This document shows positions 41,443 to 51,531 of a stretch of DNA of 59,493 bases, one piece after another. How positions within the stretch are numbered: position 1 is the first letter of the stretch; each line of letters starts with the position of its first letter. The notes beneath the pieces are model-generated. The model saw nothing but the letters and a program-made list of their open reading frames with translations. It was not told where the DNA came from and made no database searches. Source of the stretch: CAZFIM01 sp964519615 (GTDB lineage Bacteria; Chloroflexota; Dehalococcoidia; GIF9; UBA5629); contig CAZFIM010000006.1 in assembly GCA_964519615.1 (NCBI GenBank), forward strand, positions 1-59,493, written 5' to 3'. Made by a program: the position numbers and the translations under genes.

Positions 41443-44400
41443 TCAAGTAATCTCTTCTACATGCAGATTTTCTGCCCCGATAATACGGGCAATTTCATCT
41501 TCAAGCTCCTGACAATAACCGGTAGGCGGAAGCTCTAATTTTTCCTTGTCATAGGTGTTAACTATGACCATTCTGACAGGATCGCCTCCCTGATAGAGCG
41601 CAAGCGCATCCATGATCCGGTTAAGTGTATGCAAATCCTGCTGTTCATCACCGCTTTCCTTCAGACGGATGGTGAGCCTGTGCCCGCGTACAACAGGTTC
41701 CGGCGGCTGTACCGCCTCTTTATTATTCAGGTAAGTTTCATATTGTCCGGCTTGCTGGCAGTTCAGATTCATACGGCCTTCCCGTGATTTTACCTTTCCT
41801 TCGATACAAAGGATAGAACCTTCCTGCCAGAGATCTCTTGTTTCTTCATATTTTTTAGACCAGACCGTAACCTCGATGCTGCCGTAAAGGTCTTCCAGAG
41901 TAATAATGCCGAATGAGCGTCCGTCTTTGCTGTAGAGTTCCCGCACTGCAGAGACCATGCCGACTACCGTAACCGTCTTTCCATCCATTTCTTCATTTAT
42001 CTGCCCGCAAAAGGCGGTGATAGAATCTCCCATTGCGGCTGCGATCGGTGCTACCGGATGCTCGGAGAAATAGACTCCCATAAGCTCGCGCTCCCATGCC
42101 AGCTTTTCACTTGATGAAAGGTCGCTGCTGCCCAGTTCCAGGCTTGGTAAAGGTGTTGACACCGTAACTCCCCAGAGGTCGAACATGCTCGATTGTCCAG
42201 ATTTCTTCAATTCTTGTTCCCGCTGAGATAATGATATAATCTGCCCCATATTTTGCAGAAGCGCACCGCGGTAGCCCAGACAATCAAAAGCGCCCGCTTT
42301 TATCAGGCTCTCAATTACTTTCCTGTTTACTCCGCTCAAATTCGCGCGGCGGCAAAAGTCTTCTATTGAAGAAAACTCTCCGCCTTTTGTGCGAGCTTCC
42401 ACTATGGTATCGAGTGCGGAACCTCCCACATTCTTGATGGCAGAAAGCCCGAATCTGATTCTCTGGCCCTCCCCAGTATTCTCAATAGTGTACTCATTGT
42501 AACTTTTATTTATATCGGGGGGCAGTACTTTTATACCCAGACGACGGCATTCAGCGATGGCAGAAACGGCCTTGTCTATGTTACCGGAGTAGGTATTAAG
42601 CAAAGAAGTCATAAACTCAACCGGATAATTTGCTTTCAAATACGCTGTCCGGTAAGCGATGAGTGCGTAGCTTACGCTGTGGGCTTTATTGAAAGCATAG
42701 CCTGCAAACGGTTCGATCAGAGAGAATATCTCCAGTGCCATCTCCTCGCTCAAACCTTTTGCCAGAGCGCCTTTAATGAAGTTTTTCTTCTCTTTCTGCA
42801 TCACGCTGGCTATTTTCTTGCCCATAGCTTTGCGGAATATATCGGCCTGTCCTAAGCTATATCCGGCCAACGCTCGTACTATGAGCAGCACCTGGTCCTG
42901 ATAGACGATGACGCCATAAGTCTCCTCAAGATATTCTTTGAGGGCAGGATGCGGGTAGTGAATGGGCTCAAGGCCGTGTTTTGCCCTGATGAAGGTGGGG
43001 ATATGTTCCATGGGGCCGGGGCGGTAAAGGGCGATCATGGCTGCGATCTCGCTAAAGTTGGTAGGCTTGAGCTCCTTAATATTACGTCTCATGCCTTCAC
43101 CTTCAAGCTGAAAAATGCCGCTTGTTTCCCCTGAGGTGAGTAGATCAAAGGTCTTTTTATCATCAAGCGGCAGCTTGTTAAAGTCAATAACGATATTTCT
43201 GTTTTGCGCGATCGTACTTCTGGCTCTTGCCAGCAGGGTAAGGTTGGCCAGACCGAGGATATCCAGTTTGAGCAGGCCGACTTTCGATACATTTTCCATT
43301 GAGAACTGAGTGATCGCTGTTTCGCCTTCAATGCTTCTTACAGGACGCTGTAGAGGGAGATACTGGGTAAGCGGTTTGCTTGCGATCACCACACCGGCGG
43401 CATGTGTGCCTGCGTTGCGTGTTATCCCTTCTACTCTGACGGCGGTGTCGATTAACTGCTTAACTGTGGCATCTTCCTGATAGATGCTTTGCAGTTCCCT
43501 GTTTTCCTGCATGGCACGGCTGATAGTTATATCAAGTGGCATTTTAGGGATGAGCCTGGCAACTCTATCGACATAGCTGTAGGGCATACCGAGCGCTCTT
43601 CCGGTATCACGTATGGCTGCCTTCGCCTTCAATGTTCCGAAGGTGATGATCTGAGCTACATGGTCAGCCCCGTATTTCCGTGTTAGATATGCTATTATTT
43701 CCTCACGGCGGTCATCCTGAAAATCCAGGTCGATATCAGGCATTTCCCGGCGTTCGATGTTAAGAAAACGCTCGAATACCAGCTTATGCCGTAAGGGATC
43801 GACATCGGTAATATTAAGGCAGTAGAGAACGATGCTTGCTGCTGCACTGCCTCTTACGCCGAAAAGGATATTTTGCTTTCGTGTGAACGATACAAGGTCC
43901 CAGACAATAAGGAAGTAGTCCGAGAATTTTGTCTGCTTGATGACATCGAGCTCGTATTCCAGCCGTTCTTTTATCTCAGGTGTGGGATCTTCATAGCGTT
44001 TTGTCAGCCCCTGCCAGCATAGTTCAGCCAGATATGCGTCCGAGGTCTTCTCCGGCGGCATCTCTACCGTAGGTAAATGAAGCTTGCCAAAGGGTATCTC
44101 AAGTTCACACATCTCTACGATTCTGGCTGTATTTTCAATTGCTTCGGGCAGGTCCTCGTACAACTTCCCCATCTCATCAGGACCTTTAAAATAAAAATAG
44201 TCACCTGCCATCTTCATACGTTTTTCATCTTGCATAGTCGTATTTGTCTGGATGCAGAGAAGCAATTCCTGAATGACGCAGTCTTCGCGGTTTACATAAT
44301 GCACGTCACTGGTTGCCACAACAGGTATCTCCAGATCATTTGCCAGTGTCAGCAGTCCGCTGTTTACCGTTTCTAATTCCGGCAGGGGATGCCGCTGAAT

Positions 44401-44907
44401 TTCAAAATAGTAATCTCCAAAAATTTCTTTATACCATTTCGCTTCCTTGGCAGCATCTTCCATGCGTCCTGCCAGTATCAGACGGGGAATCTCTCCTTGA
44501 AGGCAGCCGGAAAGGGCGATAATACCTTCGTGATAAAGGGAAATAAGTTCTTTATCGATTCTCGGCTTATAATAGAAGCCTTCCAGATGTGCCAGCGTTG
44601 AAAGCTGTATAAGATTTTGGTAGCCCTGCCTATTCCTGGCAAGGAGCGTTAAGTGAAACGGATTTTTTTCACCGGCGGTTTTATTGTGGCGTTGGGAGTG
44701 CGCAACATAGAATTCGCTGCCGATAATCGGCTTAACACCCGCCTCCTTCGCTTTCAGGTAAAACTCGATAACTCCGTGCATATTACCGTGGTCGGTGATA
44801 GCGACGCTGCACATGCCAAATTCTTTAGTCTTTGCAATAAGCTGAGAGATACGGCAGAGACCATCAAGCAAACTGTATTCAGTATGGACATGTAGATGGG
44901 TAAACAT
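41443..44907 (-). CDS. dnaE: DNA polymerase III alpha subunit
   Basis: The replicative polymerase, 1154 residues. An N-terminal PHP domain (opening HLHVHTEYSLLDG, with ITDHGNMHG) is followed by the catalytic region with the metal-binding PDIDLDFQDDRRE. The helix-hairpin-helix region and an OB-fold (about 985-1060) end the chain. The size is that of the DnaE1 class. It is convergent with the methyltransferase gene (24-base gap). Confidence 0.97.
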   Translation of the reverse strand: MFTHLHVHTEYSLLDGLCRISQLIAKTKEFGMCSVAITDHGNMHGVIEFYLKAKEAGVKPIIGSEFYVAHSQRHNKTAGEKNPFHLTLLARNRQGYQNLIQLSTLAHLEGFYYKPRIDKELISLYHEGIIALSGCLQGEIPRLILAGRMEDAAKEAKWYKEIFGDYYFEIQRHPLPELETVNSGLLTLANDLEIPVVATSDVHYVNREDCVIQELLLCIQTNTTMQDEKRMKMAGDYFYFKGPDEMGKLYEDLPEAIENTARIVEMCELEIPFGKLHLPTVEMPPEKTSDAYLAELCWQGLTKRYEDPTPEIKERLEYELDVIKQTKFSDYFLIVWDLVSFTRKQNILFGVRGSAAASIVLYCLNITDVDPLRHKLVFERFLNIERREMPDIDLDFQDDRREEIIAYLTRKYGADHVAQIITFGTLKAKAAIRDTGRALGMPYSYVDRVARLIPKMPLDITISRAMQENRELQSIYQEDATVKQLIDTAVRVEGITRNAGTHAAGVVIASKPLTQYLPLQRPVRSIEGETAITQFSMENVSKVGLLKLDILGLANLTLLARARSTIAQNRNIVIDFNKLPLDDKKTFDLLTSGETSGIFQLEGEGMRRNIKELKPTNFSEIAAMIALYRPGPMEHIPTFIRAKHGLEPIHYPHPALKEYLEETYGVIVYQDQVLLIVRALAGYSLGQADIFRKAMGKKIASVMQKEKKNFIKGALAKGLSEEMALEIFSLIEPFAGYAFNKAHSVSYALIAYRTAYLKANYPVEFMTSLLNTYSGNIDKAVSAIAECRRLGIKVLPPDINKSYNEYTIENTGEGQRIRFGLSAIKNVGGSALDTIVEARTKGGEFSSIEDFCRRANLSGVNRKVIESLIKAGAFDCLGYRGALLQNMGQIISLSQREQELKKSGQSSMFDLWGVTVSTPLPSLELGSSDLSSSEKLAWERELMGVYFSEHPVAPIAAAMGDSITAFCGQINEEMDGKTVTVVGMVSAVRELYSKDGRSFGIITLEDLYGSIEVTVWSKKYEETRDLWQEGSILCIEGKVKSREGRMNLNCQQAGQYETYLNNKEAVQPPEPVVRGHRLTIRLKESGDEQQDLHTLNRIMDALALYQGGDPVRMVIVNTYDKEKLELPPTGYCQELEDEIARIIGAENLHVEEIT

Positions 44908-45042
44908 AGAGTATATAAAGTCAGGAATTTTGTTTATTATAACATAAAGAGTTTAGTGTTATTGCCCGGGAATACCACTGCAGAGGTTGACAGTATTTGC
45001 TGGATACAGCTATTATCAGCATGAATCCTGCAGGTGTTGGTT

Positions 45043-45735
45043 ATGAAAATAATAGTACAACGTATCCTTTTTGCCTTATTGATTTGTTGCGTGCCGTTAT
45101 TCCTGGTTACAACTACTCTGCGATGGGAAGTATCGGAAATACGTCTCTACGAATATGGATTTGATACTTATAGTATCAGTCATGTTACCGGAATCGAAGA
45201 AGCTGACCTGTTGAAGGTGGCACATCAACTTATCGACTATTTCAATGCAAAGGCTACCACTCCTCAGGTTACGGTCTATAAAGAAGGACAAAGCTTCGAT
45301 ATCTATAATGAGAAAGAACTGGCCCATCTGACAGATGTTAAGAACCTTGTCCGGTTGGACGGCTATGTCCAAATGTTCGTTCTGGCAGCTATGATAATAT
45401 GCGCCGCGGTATTAATGGCTCTCTCCTACAGCCGTTGGCGCACTATCGTGAGGAGCTTATTCTTTGGCTCTGTTCTGACGCTTGTGCTGGCGGTAATCCT
45501 GGCCCTCTGGGCGTTATTCGGCTTTGATCAGCTCTTTATTCTTTTCCACAGGCTCAGTTTTACCAATATGCTCTGGATACTTGATCCTGCCACAGACTAT
45601 CTTATCATGATGTTCCCGGGAGAATTTTTCTATGACGCAACTCTACTGGCTTTTGCAACTGTAATAGTCGGTGCCGCTGCTATTGGGCTTGTCAGCTTTG
45701 GGCTATTGAGAATTAAATCTCATAGAGCTGCCTGA
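45043..45735 (+). CDS. TIGR01906/DUF1461 integral membrane protein
   Basis: A 230-residue protein with four predicted membrane helices (about 5-25, 105-130, 140-165 and 200-225). An extracytoplasmic loop holds YNEKELAHLTDVKNLV, the conserved signature of the family. In several Gram-positive bacteria the family includes lipoprotein acyl-modifying enzymes, so a similar role is possible. ATG 45043 behind CAGGTG is preferred over GTG 45034. Confidence 0.82.
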   Translation: MKIIVQRILFALLICCVPLFLVTTTLRWEVSEIRLYEYGFDTYSISHVTGIEEADLLKVAHQLIDYFNAKATTPQVTVYKEGQSFDIYNEKELAHLTDVKNLVRLDGYVQMFVLAAMIICAAVLMALSYSRWRTIVRSLFFGSVLTLVLAVILALWALFGFDQLFILFHRLSFTNMLWILDPATDYLIMMFPGEFFYDATLLAFATVIVGAAAIGLVSFGLLRIKSHRAA

Positions 45736-45737
45736 CT

Positions 45738-45974
45738 CTACATTCCGCAACCGCTGCATGAAGAGGATGTGCATCCATTGCATGAATGTGAACTGCCTGC
45801 TACAGGTGAAGATACACCACTGCTGTCCTTTGAGAACGAGGCAAAACGTGAAAATGTCCTATTTGAAAGCGTTCCGCACTTGGGACAGGAGAAATCGCTG
45901 TCAGAATTGGCGATAGAGCGCATCTGCTCGAACTTGCATTGACATTGGGGGCAATAATATTCATAGATAGGCAT
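45738..45974 (-). CDS. FmdB-family zinc-ribbon protein
   Basis: A 78-residue protein with the FmdB opening MPIYEYYCPQCQCKFEQM and a second cysteine pair in SCPKCGTLSNRTFSRF, forming one zinc ribbon. The C-terminus is a Ser/Gly/Cys-rich tail with four or more cysteines, perhaps a second metal site. The start is set by GGAGGG just upstream. A second FmdB gene is partly present at the right end. Confidence 0.88.
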   Translation of the reverse strand: MPIYEYYCPQCQCKFEQMRSIANSDSDFSCPKCGTLSNRTFSRFASFSKDSSGVSSPVAGSSHSCNGCTSSSCSGCGM

Positions 45975-46316
45975 CATTCCCTCCTCGCTGATATTACTGT
46001 AACTCAACAGGGTTGCCAGGTCAAATCGGGAATAATGAGTATAGACAAAATTACCAATAAATATTGTGGGAGAAAGCGGCAAAATTCCTGCTTTATACTA
46101 TTGTGATTCACTACGTTACTTTGTTATAATTGGGGCTGTATACGAATGACCCCGAAGATCCGATAAACTGTAACGGTTTCTCTTTTTCAGGGAGAAATTT
46201 AGTTAAATTGTTCAGATAATACCGATACTGATATCAAATTTATATTTCACACCAAGGAATCCTACGGTTTCTGCTTGTAGTCACCGTAACAACAATAATG
46301 CAAAAAGGAGGCAGAG
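45975..46316. other. Divergent intergenic region before the molybdenum hydroxylase
   Basis: A 342-base region with no ORF of note. It contains a promoter-like pair at 46101-46130, giving a leader of about 180 bases before the hydroxylase start. No known molybdenum-cofactor riboswitch was recognised in that leader. Confidence 0.45.
46101..46130 (+). promoter_or_regulatory. Promoter upstream of the molybdenum hydroxylase
   Basis: TTGTGA at 46101-46106, an 18-base spacer and TATAAT at 46125-46130. The leader is long, so an unrecognised regulatory RNA element could follow. Confidence 0.45.
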
Positions 46317-48980
46317 TTGAAAAAAGTTACCCTCACAATTAACGGTGTTAAGCGGGAAGTGACGGCCAGCCCTGAGCTTGTGTTGCTCGATTATTTGAGA
46401 AACGATCTGAAGCTCACAGGAACCAAGCAGTCCTGTGACAGGAAGGGCCAGTGCGGAGCATGTACCGTCATTATCAATGGCGATACTGCTCACTCCTGTC
46501 TTAAGAAAGTGGTGGATCTGGAGGGGGCTGACGTTATTACAATTGAAGGCCTGGGGACGCCGAAAAACCCTCATCTTATTCAGGAAGCTTTTGTCCTCGC
46601 TGGAGCAGTCCAATGTGGATTCTGCATACCCGGCATGATAATGGCGACGAAGGGCCTTCTTGACAAGAATCCCAACCCTGATGACGCAGCAATAAAGAAG
46701 GCACTTGCACGAAACCTGTGCCGCTGTACCGGTTATGCTAAGATTATCGATGCCGTGAAGCTGGCAGGGCGTTTTCTACGAGGGGAGACCACCCCGGCGA
46801 AAGTGCGTGCGGAGATTCCAAAGGGTATGATAGGGGCATCACATCCAAGACCTTCAGCAATGATTAAAGCATGTGGTGTTGCCGAATTCGGCGCGGATCT
46901 CAAGATCGATAATCTGGCTGAGCTTGCGATAGTTCACAGCACCGAGTTTCATGCCAAGATCAAGTCAATTGATACCAGTAAAGCAGCGAAGATGCCCGGT
47001 GTTATCGGTGTAATGACCGCTGATGATATCAAAGGAACAAATAGAATGGGGCCGATAGTGCCGGATATGCCTGTACTCTGTGATGATGCAGTCAGATGTT
47101 TTGGTGATCCGGTAGCGGCAGTTGTTGCTGAAACCAGGGAACAGGCCAGAGCCGCCGCTGCTGAGGTAGTAGTTAAATATGAGCCTCTCAAGGTCATGAA
47201 AACACCTGAGGAAGCAGAGGCACCCGATGCAATCCAGATTCATCCACAGTCACCAAACCTGTGCTGGACACAGCCTTTAATTAAAGGTGATACGGAGAAA
47301 GCGCTGGCTACTTCCGCTGCGGTAGTTGAGGGTGCGTTCAGTACGCAAATGAACCATCAGGCCGCGCTTGAACCGGAAGTTTCCGTTGCTTATCTGGAGG
47401 GCGAAGGTGACAAAGAACAACTGATAGTGTACGGGCGCAGCATCGATATCCATGATTTAAAGGCGGTGATAGCAGGGGCAATCGGGTACGAGAAGGTTCG
47501 TTACCGCGAGCCTTTTGCGGGCGGACAGTTTGGTATAAAGGCAACCATGACCAGTGAAGCTATCACTGCAGCTGCCGCTCTCCATTTCAGACGTCCGGTA
47601 CGCTGTATTCCTACTTTGGAGGAATCGCTGTGGCTGTCTGCCAAGCGTCATCCTTTCTCACTAAATGTAAAATTGGGTGCCGATAAGGAAGGGCATCTGA
47701 CAGCTTTTGTAAATGAGTACACCGTCAATAAGGGGGCCTATTTCCTGCTTGGTTTTGTTGTGCCTACACGTCCGCTGCTCATGATGTCGAGCTGTTACCA
47801 TATCCCTAACTGTAGAGCTAATGCCCGGCTGGTATATACTAATAATTCCTCAGGTGGAGCAGCCAGAGGAGCGGGGCCGCCACAGGCTGCATTTGCCATG
47901 GAATCCGCTATGGATATGCTGGCGGAAAAACTGGGGATGGACGCTCTGGAGTTCCGCAAGATAAATTCGCTTAAGGTAGGGCAGACGAAGGCGACCGGAT
48001 ACAAGGTAACTCAGTGGCCTTTCCCCGAGCTTTGCGATGTTATGAGACCTCATTTCGACCGGGCTAAGAAAGATGCAGCAGAGTTCAATAAGAAGAACTC
48101 AACTATAAAGCGCGGCGTGGGAATCGCCTCGTTTTCTTTTGGCATCGGGGAGACCGGAGACAGGGCTTCTGTATCGGTAGAGCTCACTCCGGATAACGGT
48201 CTGGTTATCTATGGTGCCATTGCAGATCCGGGTGAAGGAAATGATTCCATGCTTACTCAGATTGCTTCTCACCTGCTTGATATACCCATGGAAAAGATAA
48301 AGCTGTATACCAGAGATACGGAAAAGACGGTACCCATGGGACCGGCCGCTGCAAGCAGAATGACTTATATGGCCGGCGGTGCTCTCGTTAACGGAATCGA
48401 GAACCTTAAAAAAGCCATGAAGGAATGCGGCGCAAAAACATATGATGACCTGAAGAAAGCAGGCAAGCCCACAATATATGAAGGCATCAGACAGGTTGAA
48501 GGGTCGCACGGCCTTGATCCGCAGACAGGCCAGGGGGCTTCATTTGAATCTGATGTCCATAATATTCAGATGGCTGAGGTCGAAGTGAATACCGAGAGCG
48601 GCGATGTGAAAGTACTGAAAATGACCACCGCAGTAGATGCCGGTGTTGTACTTCATCCGCAGAACTTCACCGGTCAGCTACAGGGCGGTATGGACCAGGG
48701 TGTGGGATATGCTTTAAGGGAAGAGTTTATACTGGGAAAGACCAAAGACTGGGTTACCTTCAAGTTCCCCACCATGCGTACTGCTTTTGAGAGTGAAATA
48801 ATTGTACGCGAGACACCGCGTAATAACGGACCTCTAGGAGCTATAGGTATAGGTGAAATGACTATGGTTTCCACGGCGCCGGCGGTAACTAACGCAATAC
48901 ACAATGCCTGCGGCGTCAGAATTCATCATTTGCCAGCTACACCACAGAAAGTCAAGGAGGCCTTAGCAAAAGGCACATAG
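46317..48980 (+). CDS. Single-chain molybdenum hydroxylase (xanthine/aldehyde oxidoreductase family)
   Basis: An 887-residue enzyme that combines domains usually on two or three chains. Residues 1-80 form a plant-type [2Fe-2S] domain, and about 80-160 hold the helical second cluster with QCGFCIPGM and CRCTGYAK. From about 175 follow the a/b hammerhead and the molybdopterin-binding domains, with GGAARGAGPPQAAFAME and the catalytic glutamate in GIGEMTM (near 845). No FAD domain is present, which matches the layout of Desulfovibrio aldehyde oxidoreductase. It starts at TTG 46317 with AGGAGG just upstream. It should oxidise an aldehyde or N-heterocycle. Confidence 0.92.
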   Translation: MKKVTLTINGVKREVTASPELVLLDYLRNDLKLTGTKQSCDRKGQCGACTVIINGDTAHSCLKKVVDLEGADVITIEGLGTPKNPHLIQEAFVLAGAVQCGFCIPGMIMATKGLLDKNPNPDDAAIKKALARNLCRCTGYAKIIDAVKLAGRFLRGETTPAKVRAEIPKGMIGASHPRPSAMIKACGVAEFGADLKIDNLAELAIVHSTEFHAKIKSIDTSKAAKMPGVIGVMTADDIKGTNRMGPIVPDMPVLCDDAVRCFGDPVAAVVAETREQARAAAAEVVVKYEPLKVMKTPEEAEAPDAIQIHPQSPNLCWTQPLIKGDTEKALATSAAVVEGAFSTQMNHQAALEPEVSVAYLEGEGDKEQLIVYGRSIDIHDLKAVIAGAIGYEKVRYREPFAGGQFGIKATMTSEAITAAAALHFRRPVRCIPTLEESLWLSAKRHPFSLNVKLGADKEGHLTAFVNEYTVNKGAYFLLGFVVPTRPLLMMSSCYHIPNCRANARLVYTNNSSGGAARGAGPPQAAFAMESAMDMLAEKLGMDALEFRKINSLKVGQTKATGYKVTQWPFPELCDVMRPHFDRAKKDAAEFNKKNSTIKRGVGIASFSFGIGETGDRASVSVELTPDNGLVIYGAIADPGEGNDSMLTQIASHLLDIPMEKIKLYTRDTEKTVPMGPAAASRMTYMAGGALVNGIENLKKAMKECGAKTYDDLKKAGKPTIYEGIRQVEGSHGLDPQTGQGASFESDVHNIQMAEVEVNTESGDVKVLKMTTAVDAGVVLHPQNFTGQLQGGMDQGVGYALREEFILGKTKDWVTFKFPTMRTAFESEIIVRETPRNNGPLGAIGIGEMTMVSTAPAVTNAIHNACGVRIHHLPATPQKVKEALAKGT

Positions 48981-48993
48981 TAACCTTTGTTGT

Positions 48994-49067
48994 AAAATCG
49001 GCAAGCCGTAGAAGGATTGTTAATCTAAAAAAAAGACGATCCTTGTGGTGGCTTGCCGATTTTTATA
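48994..49067 (+). terminator. Long hairpin terminator after the hydroxylase gene
   Basis: A 14-bp perfect stem (aaaatcggcaagcc at 48994-49007 with ggcttgccgatttt at 49050-49063) has an inner stem (aaggat at 49012-49017 with atcctt at 49039-49044). It ends in a T-rich stretch. It lies 14 bases after the stop codon and should separate the hydroxylase from the desulfurase transcript. Confidence 0.82.
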
Positions 49068-49182
49068 TTGCTGTACAATAATTAATATAATGAATGAAAG
49101 CAGCTTATACTTGCAGGTCGGCTGCTTATTGCTTTATTGCGTATTATTGAAAAAGATAGATTGTACATGTCGGCTTGTGATT

Positions 49183-50526
49183 ATGGATAGCAACAGTTTT
49201 GTTGATAAGATAAGAAAAGATTTTCCTGCGCTTGCCAATATGCGTAACGGTAAGCCGCCTGTATATTTTGATAACGCCTGTACTGCACTTGTTCCCAAGC
49301 CGGTTATTTGTGCACTTGAAAGTTATTATAAGAGATACGCTGCATGCGGGGGAACACGCAGCCGCCATTGGTTTGCCAACGAGGTCAACAGCCGCGTGGA
49401 GGGGGATGAGGAGAAGGGGATAAAAGGCTCCCGTGCGCTGATTAAGGAATTTATCAACGCCCGGTCTGTGCAGGAAATCATTTTTACCTTAAATACCAGC
49501 CATGCACTTAATACAGTTGCGCTTGGCCTTCCCTTCCAAACGGGTGATGTCGTTTTGCTCACGGATAAAGAGCACAATTCAAATTTGATACCGTGGCTGC
49601 GTTTGCAGAATAAAGGGTTTATCAAGGTAGATATTATGGACCCCTGTGAAGATGATACATTCGATATTGATCTCTATAAAAAGAAACTGGAAAGCGGCAA
49701 AGTCAGGTTTGTCAGCATGGCCTATACCTCCAATATTACGGGATATACTATACCAGCAAAAGAAATTATCAAGATGGCCCATGACAGAGGCATAAAAGTC
49801 ATGCTGGACGGCGCTCAGGCGGTACCTCACAGGCGTGTGGATGTGCAGGATCTCGATGTGGATTTCTTAGCTTTTTCGCTGCATAAGATGTGCGGTCCGC
49901 GGGGTGTGGGTGTGCTCTATGCTAAAAAGGAACTGCTGGCGCAGGGTAAAAACACAGCGACCAACGCTGAATTCGTCCTTGAACCCTGCATGCTGGGTGG
50001 GGGTACAGTTGCCGATTCCACCTATGCAGCATATGAGCTTCTGGAGCCGCCTGCAAGGTTTGAACTGGGCATACAGGACTATGCAGGCCAGATTGCCGCC
50101 GGTGAAGCAGTGAAGTACATTGAAACGATAGGGATGGAAAAAATCTCCGCTGTTGAAAACCGGCTTAATGTATACTTAACCCGTGAGCTTCTTTGCCGTT
50201 ACGGTGATACCGGATGGTTTACCATACTGGGTCCCCAAAAGGGAGAGCAAAGGGATGGTATTTTGACCTTTGAGGTCAGGAGACCAAATGCCATCGATAT
50301 TGCTGATGAGCTGGATGCCAGAAACAATATTATGATCCGTGATAGTGTTTTTTGCGTCCATTCATATTTGAACAAACTGTATGGTAAAGGATGGGCCCAG
50401 CCCAGAATGCCTCATGAACACAGGATGACTTACAGGGTGTCTCTCTATTTCTATAACACGATTGAAGAATGTGATATTTTTCTTAAGACGCTGCAAGAGA
50501 TATTTGAAGAACGGACTTATATTTAG
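49183..50526 (+). CDS. Cysteine desulfurase, class V aminotransferase fold
   Basis: A PLP enzyme of 447 residues that releases sulfur from cysteine. The PLP lysine lies in FSLHKMCGPRGVGVLY (about 225-240). VMLDGAQAVPH is the cofactor aspartate strand. A cysteine in RDSVFC stands where SufS-type enzymes have the catalytic Cys, and TYRVSLYFYNT closes the fold. ATG 49183 is preferred; an in-frame GTG at 49045 would add a hydrophobic cysteine-rich 46-residue stretch without a ribosome site. Position after the molybdenum hydroxylase suggests a role in sulfuration of its cofactor, but a terminator separates the two. Confidence 0.85.
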   Translation: MDSNSFVDKIRKDFPALANMRNGKPPVYFDNACTALVPKPVICALESYYKRYAACGGTRSRHWFANEVNSRVEGDEEKGIKGSRALIKEFINARSVQEIIFTLNTSHALNTVALGLPFQTGDVVLLTDKEHNSNLIPWLRLQNKGFIKVDIMDPCEDDTFDIDLYKKKLESGKVRFVSMAYTSNITGYTIPAKEIIKMAHDRGIKVMLDGAQAVPHRRVDVQDLDVDFLAFSLHKMCGPRGVGVLYAKKELLAQGKNTATNAEFVLEPCMLGGGTVADSTYAAYELLEPPARFELGIQDYAGQIAAGEAVKYIETIGMEKISAVENRLNVYLTRELLCRYGDTGWFTILGPQKGEQRDGILTFEVRRPNAIDIADELDARNNIMIRDSVFCVHSYLNKLYGKGWAQPRMPHEHRMTYRVSLYFYNTIEECDIFLKTLQEIFEERTYI

Positions 50527-50560
50527 CTTGAAATCGAGGTCAGGAAGAGAAGGCTAACGT

Positions 50561-50980
50561 TTGGATGAGATATTAGTAAAATATTATCGCGGTTTACTTA
50601 AATCTGGATTTGAGCATGCAGGCTCTTTAGAAAATCCCTCAATTTTCCTCAATTCCGTAGAAGAAAATGTCCCCGTTTGTTCCACGGCGGCCAGGCGGTT
50701 TATCCATCTGTTTATCAATGTGAAAGAGAATATAATTGATGATATCAAGTATCTGTGCTTGTGCGATCCTACGGCTAATGTTGCGGTGGAAATACTTTGC
50801 TTGCTGGTAAAAGGAAAGACAATCGAAGTGGTAAAGGACATATCGGCAGGAGATTTCTTACGGGTATTGGGAGGAGAAAATGATGCACTGCGCAAGGCTG
50901 CTGAAGGCCTGCTGGAGATATTGCACAGAGGGCTTGAGCGTTACAGTAAAGGAAAAGACCTTACACCTAAAACTCAGTAA
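50561..50980 (+). CDS. Divergent IscU/SufU-like protein lacking one ligand cysteine
   Basis: A 139-residue protein beginning at TTG 50561 with GAAGG just upstream. It resembles IscU scaffolds: VPVCSTAARRF and IIDDIKYLCLCDPTANVAVEIL fit the first two ligand regions. Where the third cysteine is expected there is ENDALRKAAEGLLEIL with no cysteine. Cluster assembly like that of SufU at 23930 is therefore doubtful. It could accept sulfur from the adjacent desulfurase and hand it to another target. Confidence 0.65.
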   Translation: MDEILVKYYRGLLKSGFEHAGSLENPSIFLNSVEENVPVCSTAARRFIHLFINVKENIIDDIKYLCLCDPTANVAVEILCLLVKGKTIEVVKDISAGDFLRVLGGENDALRKAAEGLLEILHRGLERYSKGKDLTPKTQ

Positions 50981-51028
50981 ACAGGGATAATCATGACTTT
51001 CTTATAGCGGCAGCGCTTGCAGCATATA

Positions 51029-51375
51029 TTAGCCCTGCTCGATGGGTATATTAAAGGTCCTGAGTGATTGACCGTCAACGGTTAAGCGGAAGGTATATAT
51101 TCCGAAAGCATCCGGATGGAATTTAATGGTGAAAAGCTCACCATGGACAGGTTTATTCTCTGGCCATTCGAAACTGAAATCCGGTAAAGTATCAATTTGT
51201 CCGCTGGGGCTTTCGATNNNNNNNNNNCTAAAAATGTAGCGAACATCGGCCAAACCAGCTTCATGTCAGGTTCGATCTCAGGCAGCTTGCATAGCGAGAT
51301 TGGATGTTTGAAAATAGGAGGCGTTTGACTGAAATCGATCTCCTGACAGAATACCGCATATTGAATTTGTATCAT
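51029..51375 (-). CDS. Unidentified protein, broken by an assembly gap
   Basis: The N-terminal part, from ATG 51375 (MIQIQYAVFCQEIDFSQTPP), runs to residue about 48 and meets ten Ns. The C-terminal part, ending in RTFNIPIEQG at 51029, lies in a different frame beyond them. One gene spanning a gap of unknown length explains both. A TATAAT box on the minus strand (51388-51383) ends seven bases before ATG 51375, which suggests a leaderless mRNA. The family is not recognised with confidence. Confidence 0.5.
51218..51227. other. Assembly gap of ten Ns
   Basis: A run of ten N interrupts the gene at 51029-51375. A fixed small number of Ns usually marks a scaffold join whose true length is not known. 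Confidence 0.95.
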
Positions 51376-51531
51376 ACAAGCCATTATAACATTCCGGTTG
51401 TTTCAGATAAAATGCGAATTGTGTCAGAGTATTTCAGATAGAGTTTTTGTGATTTTATTCCTCTTGATTAACAACAAGAAATATTTTATGTATTTGTACG
51501 GCGGTAAGCTGTAATCGCTGATGCAAACGGC

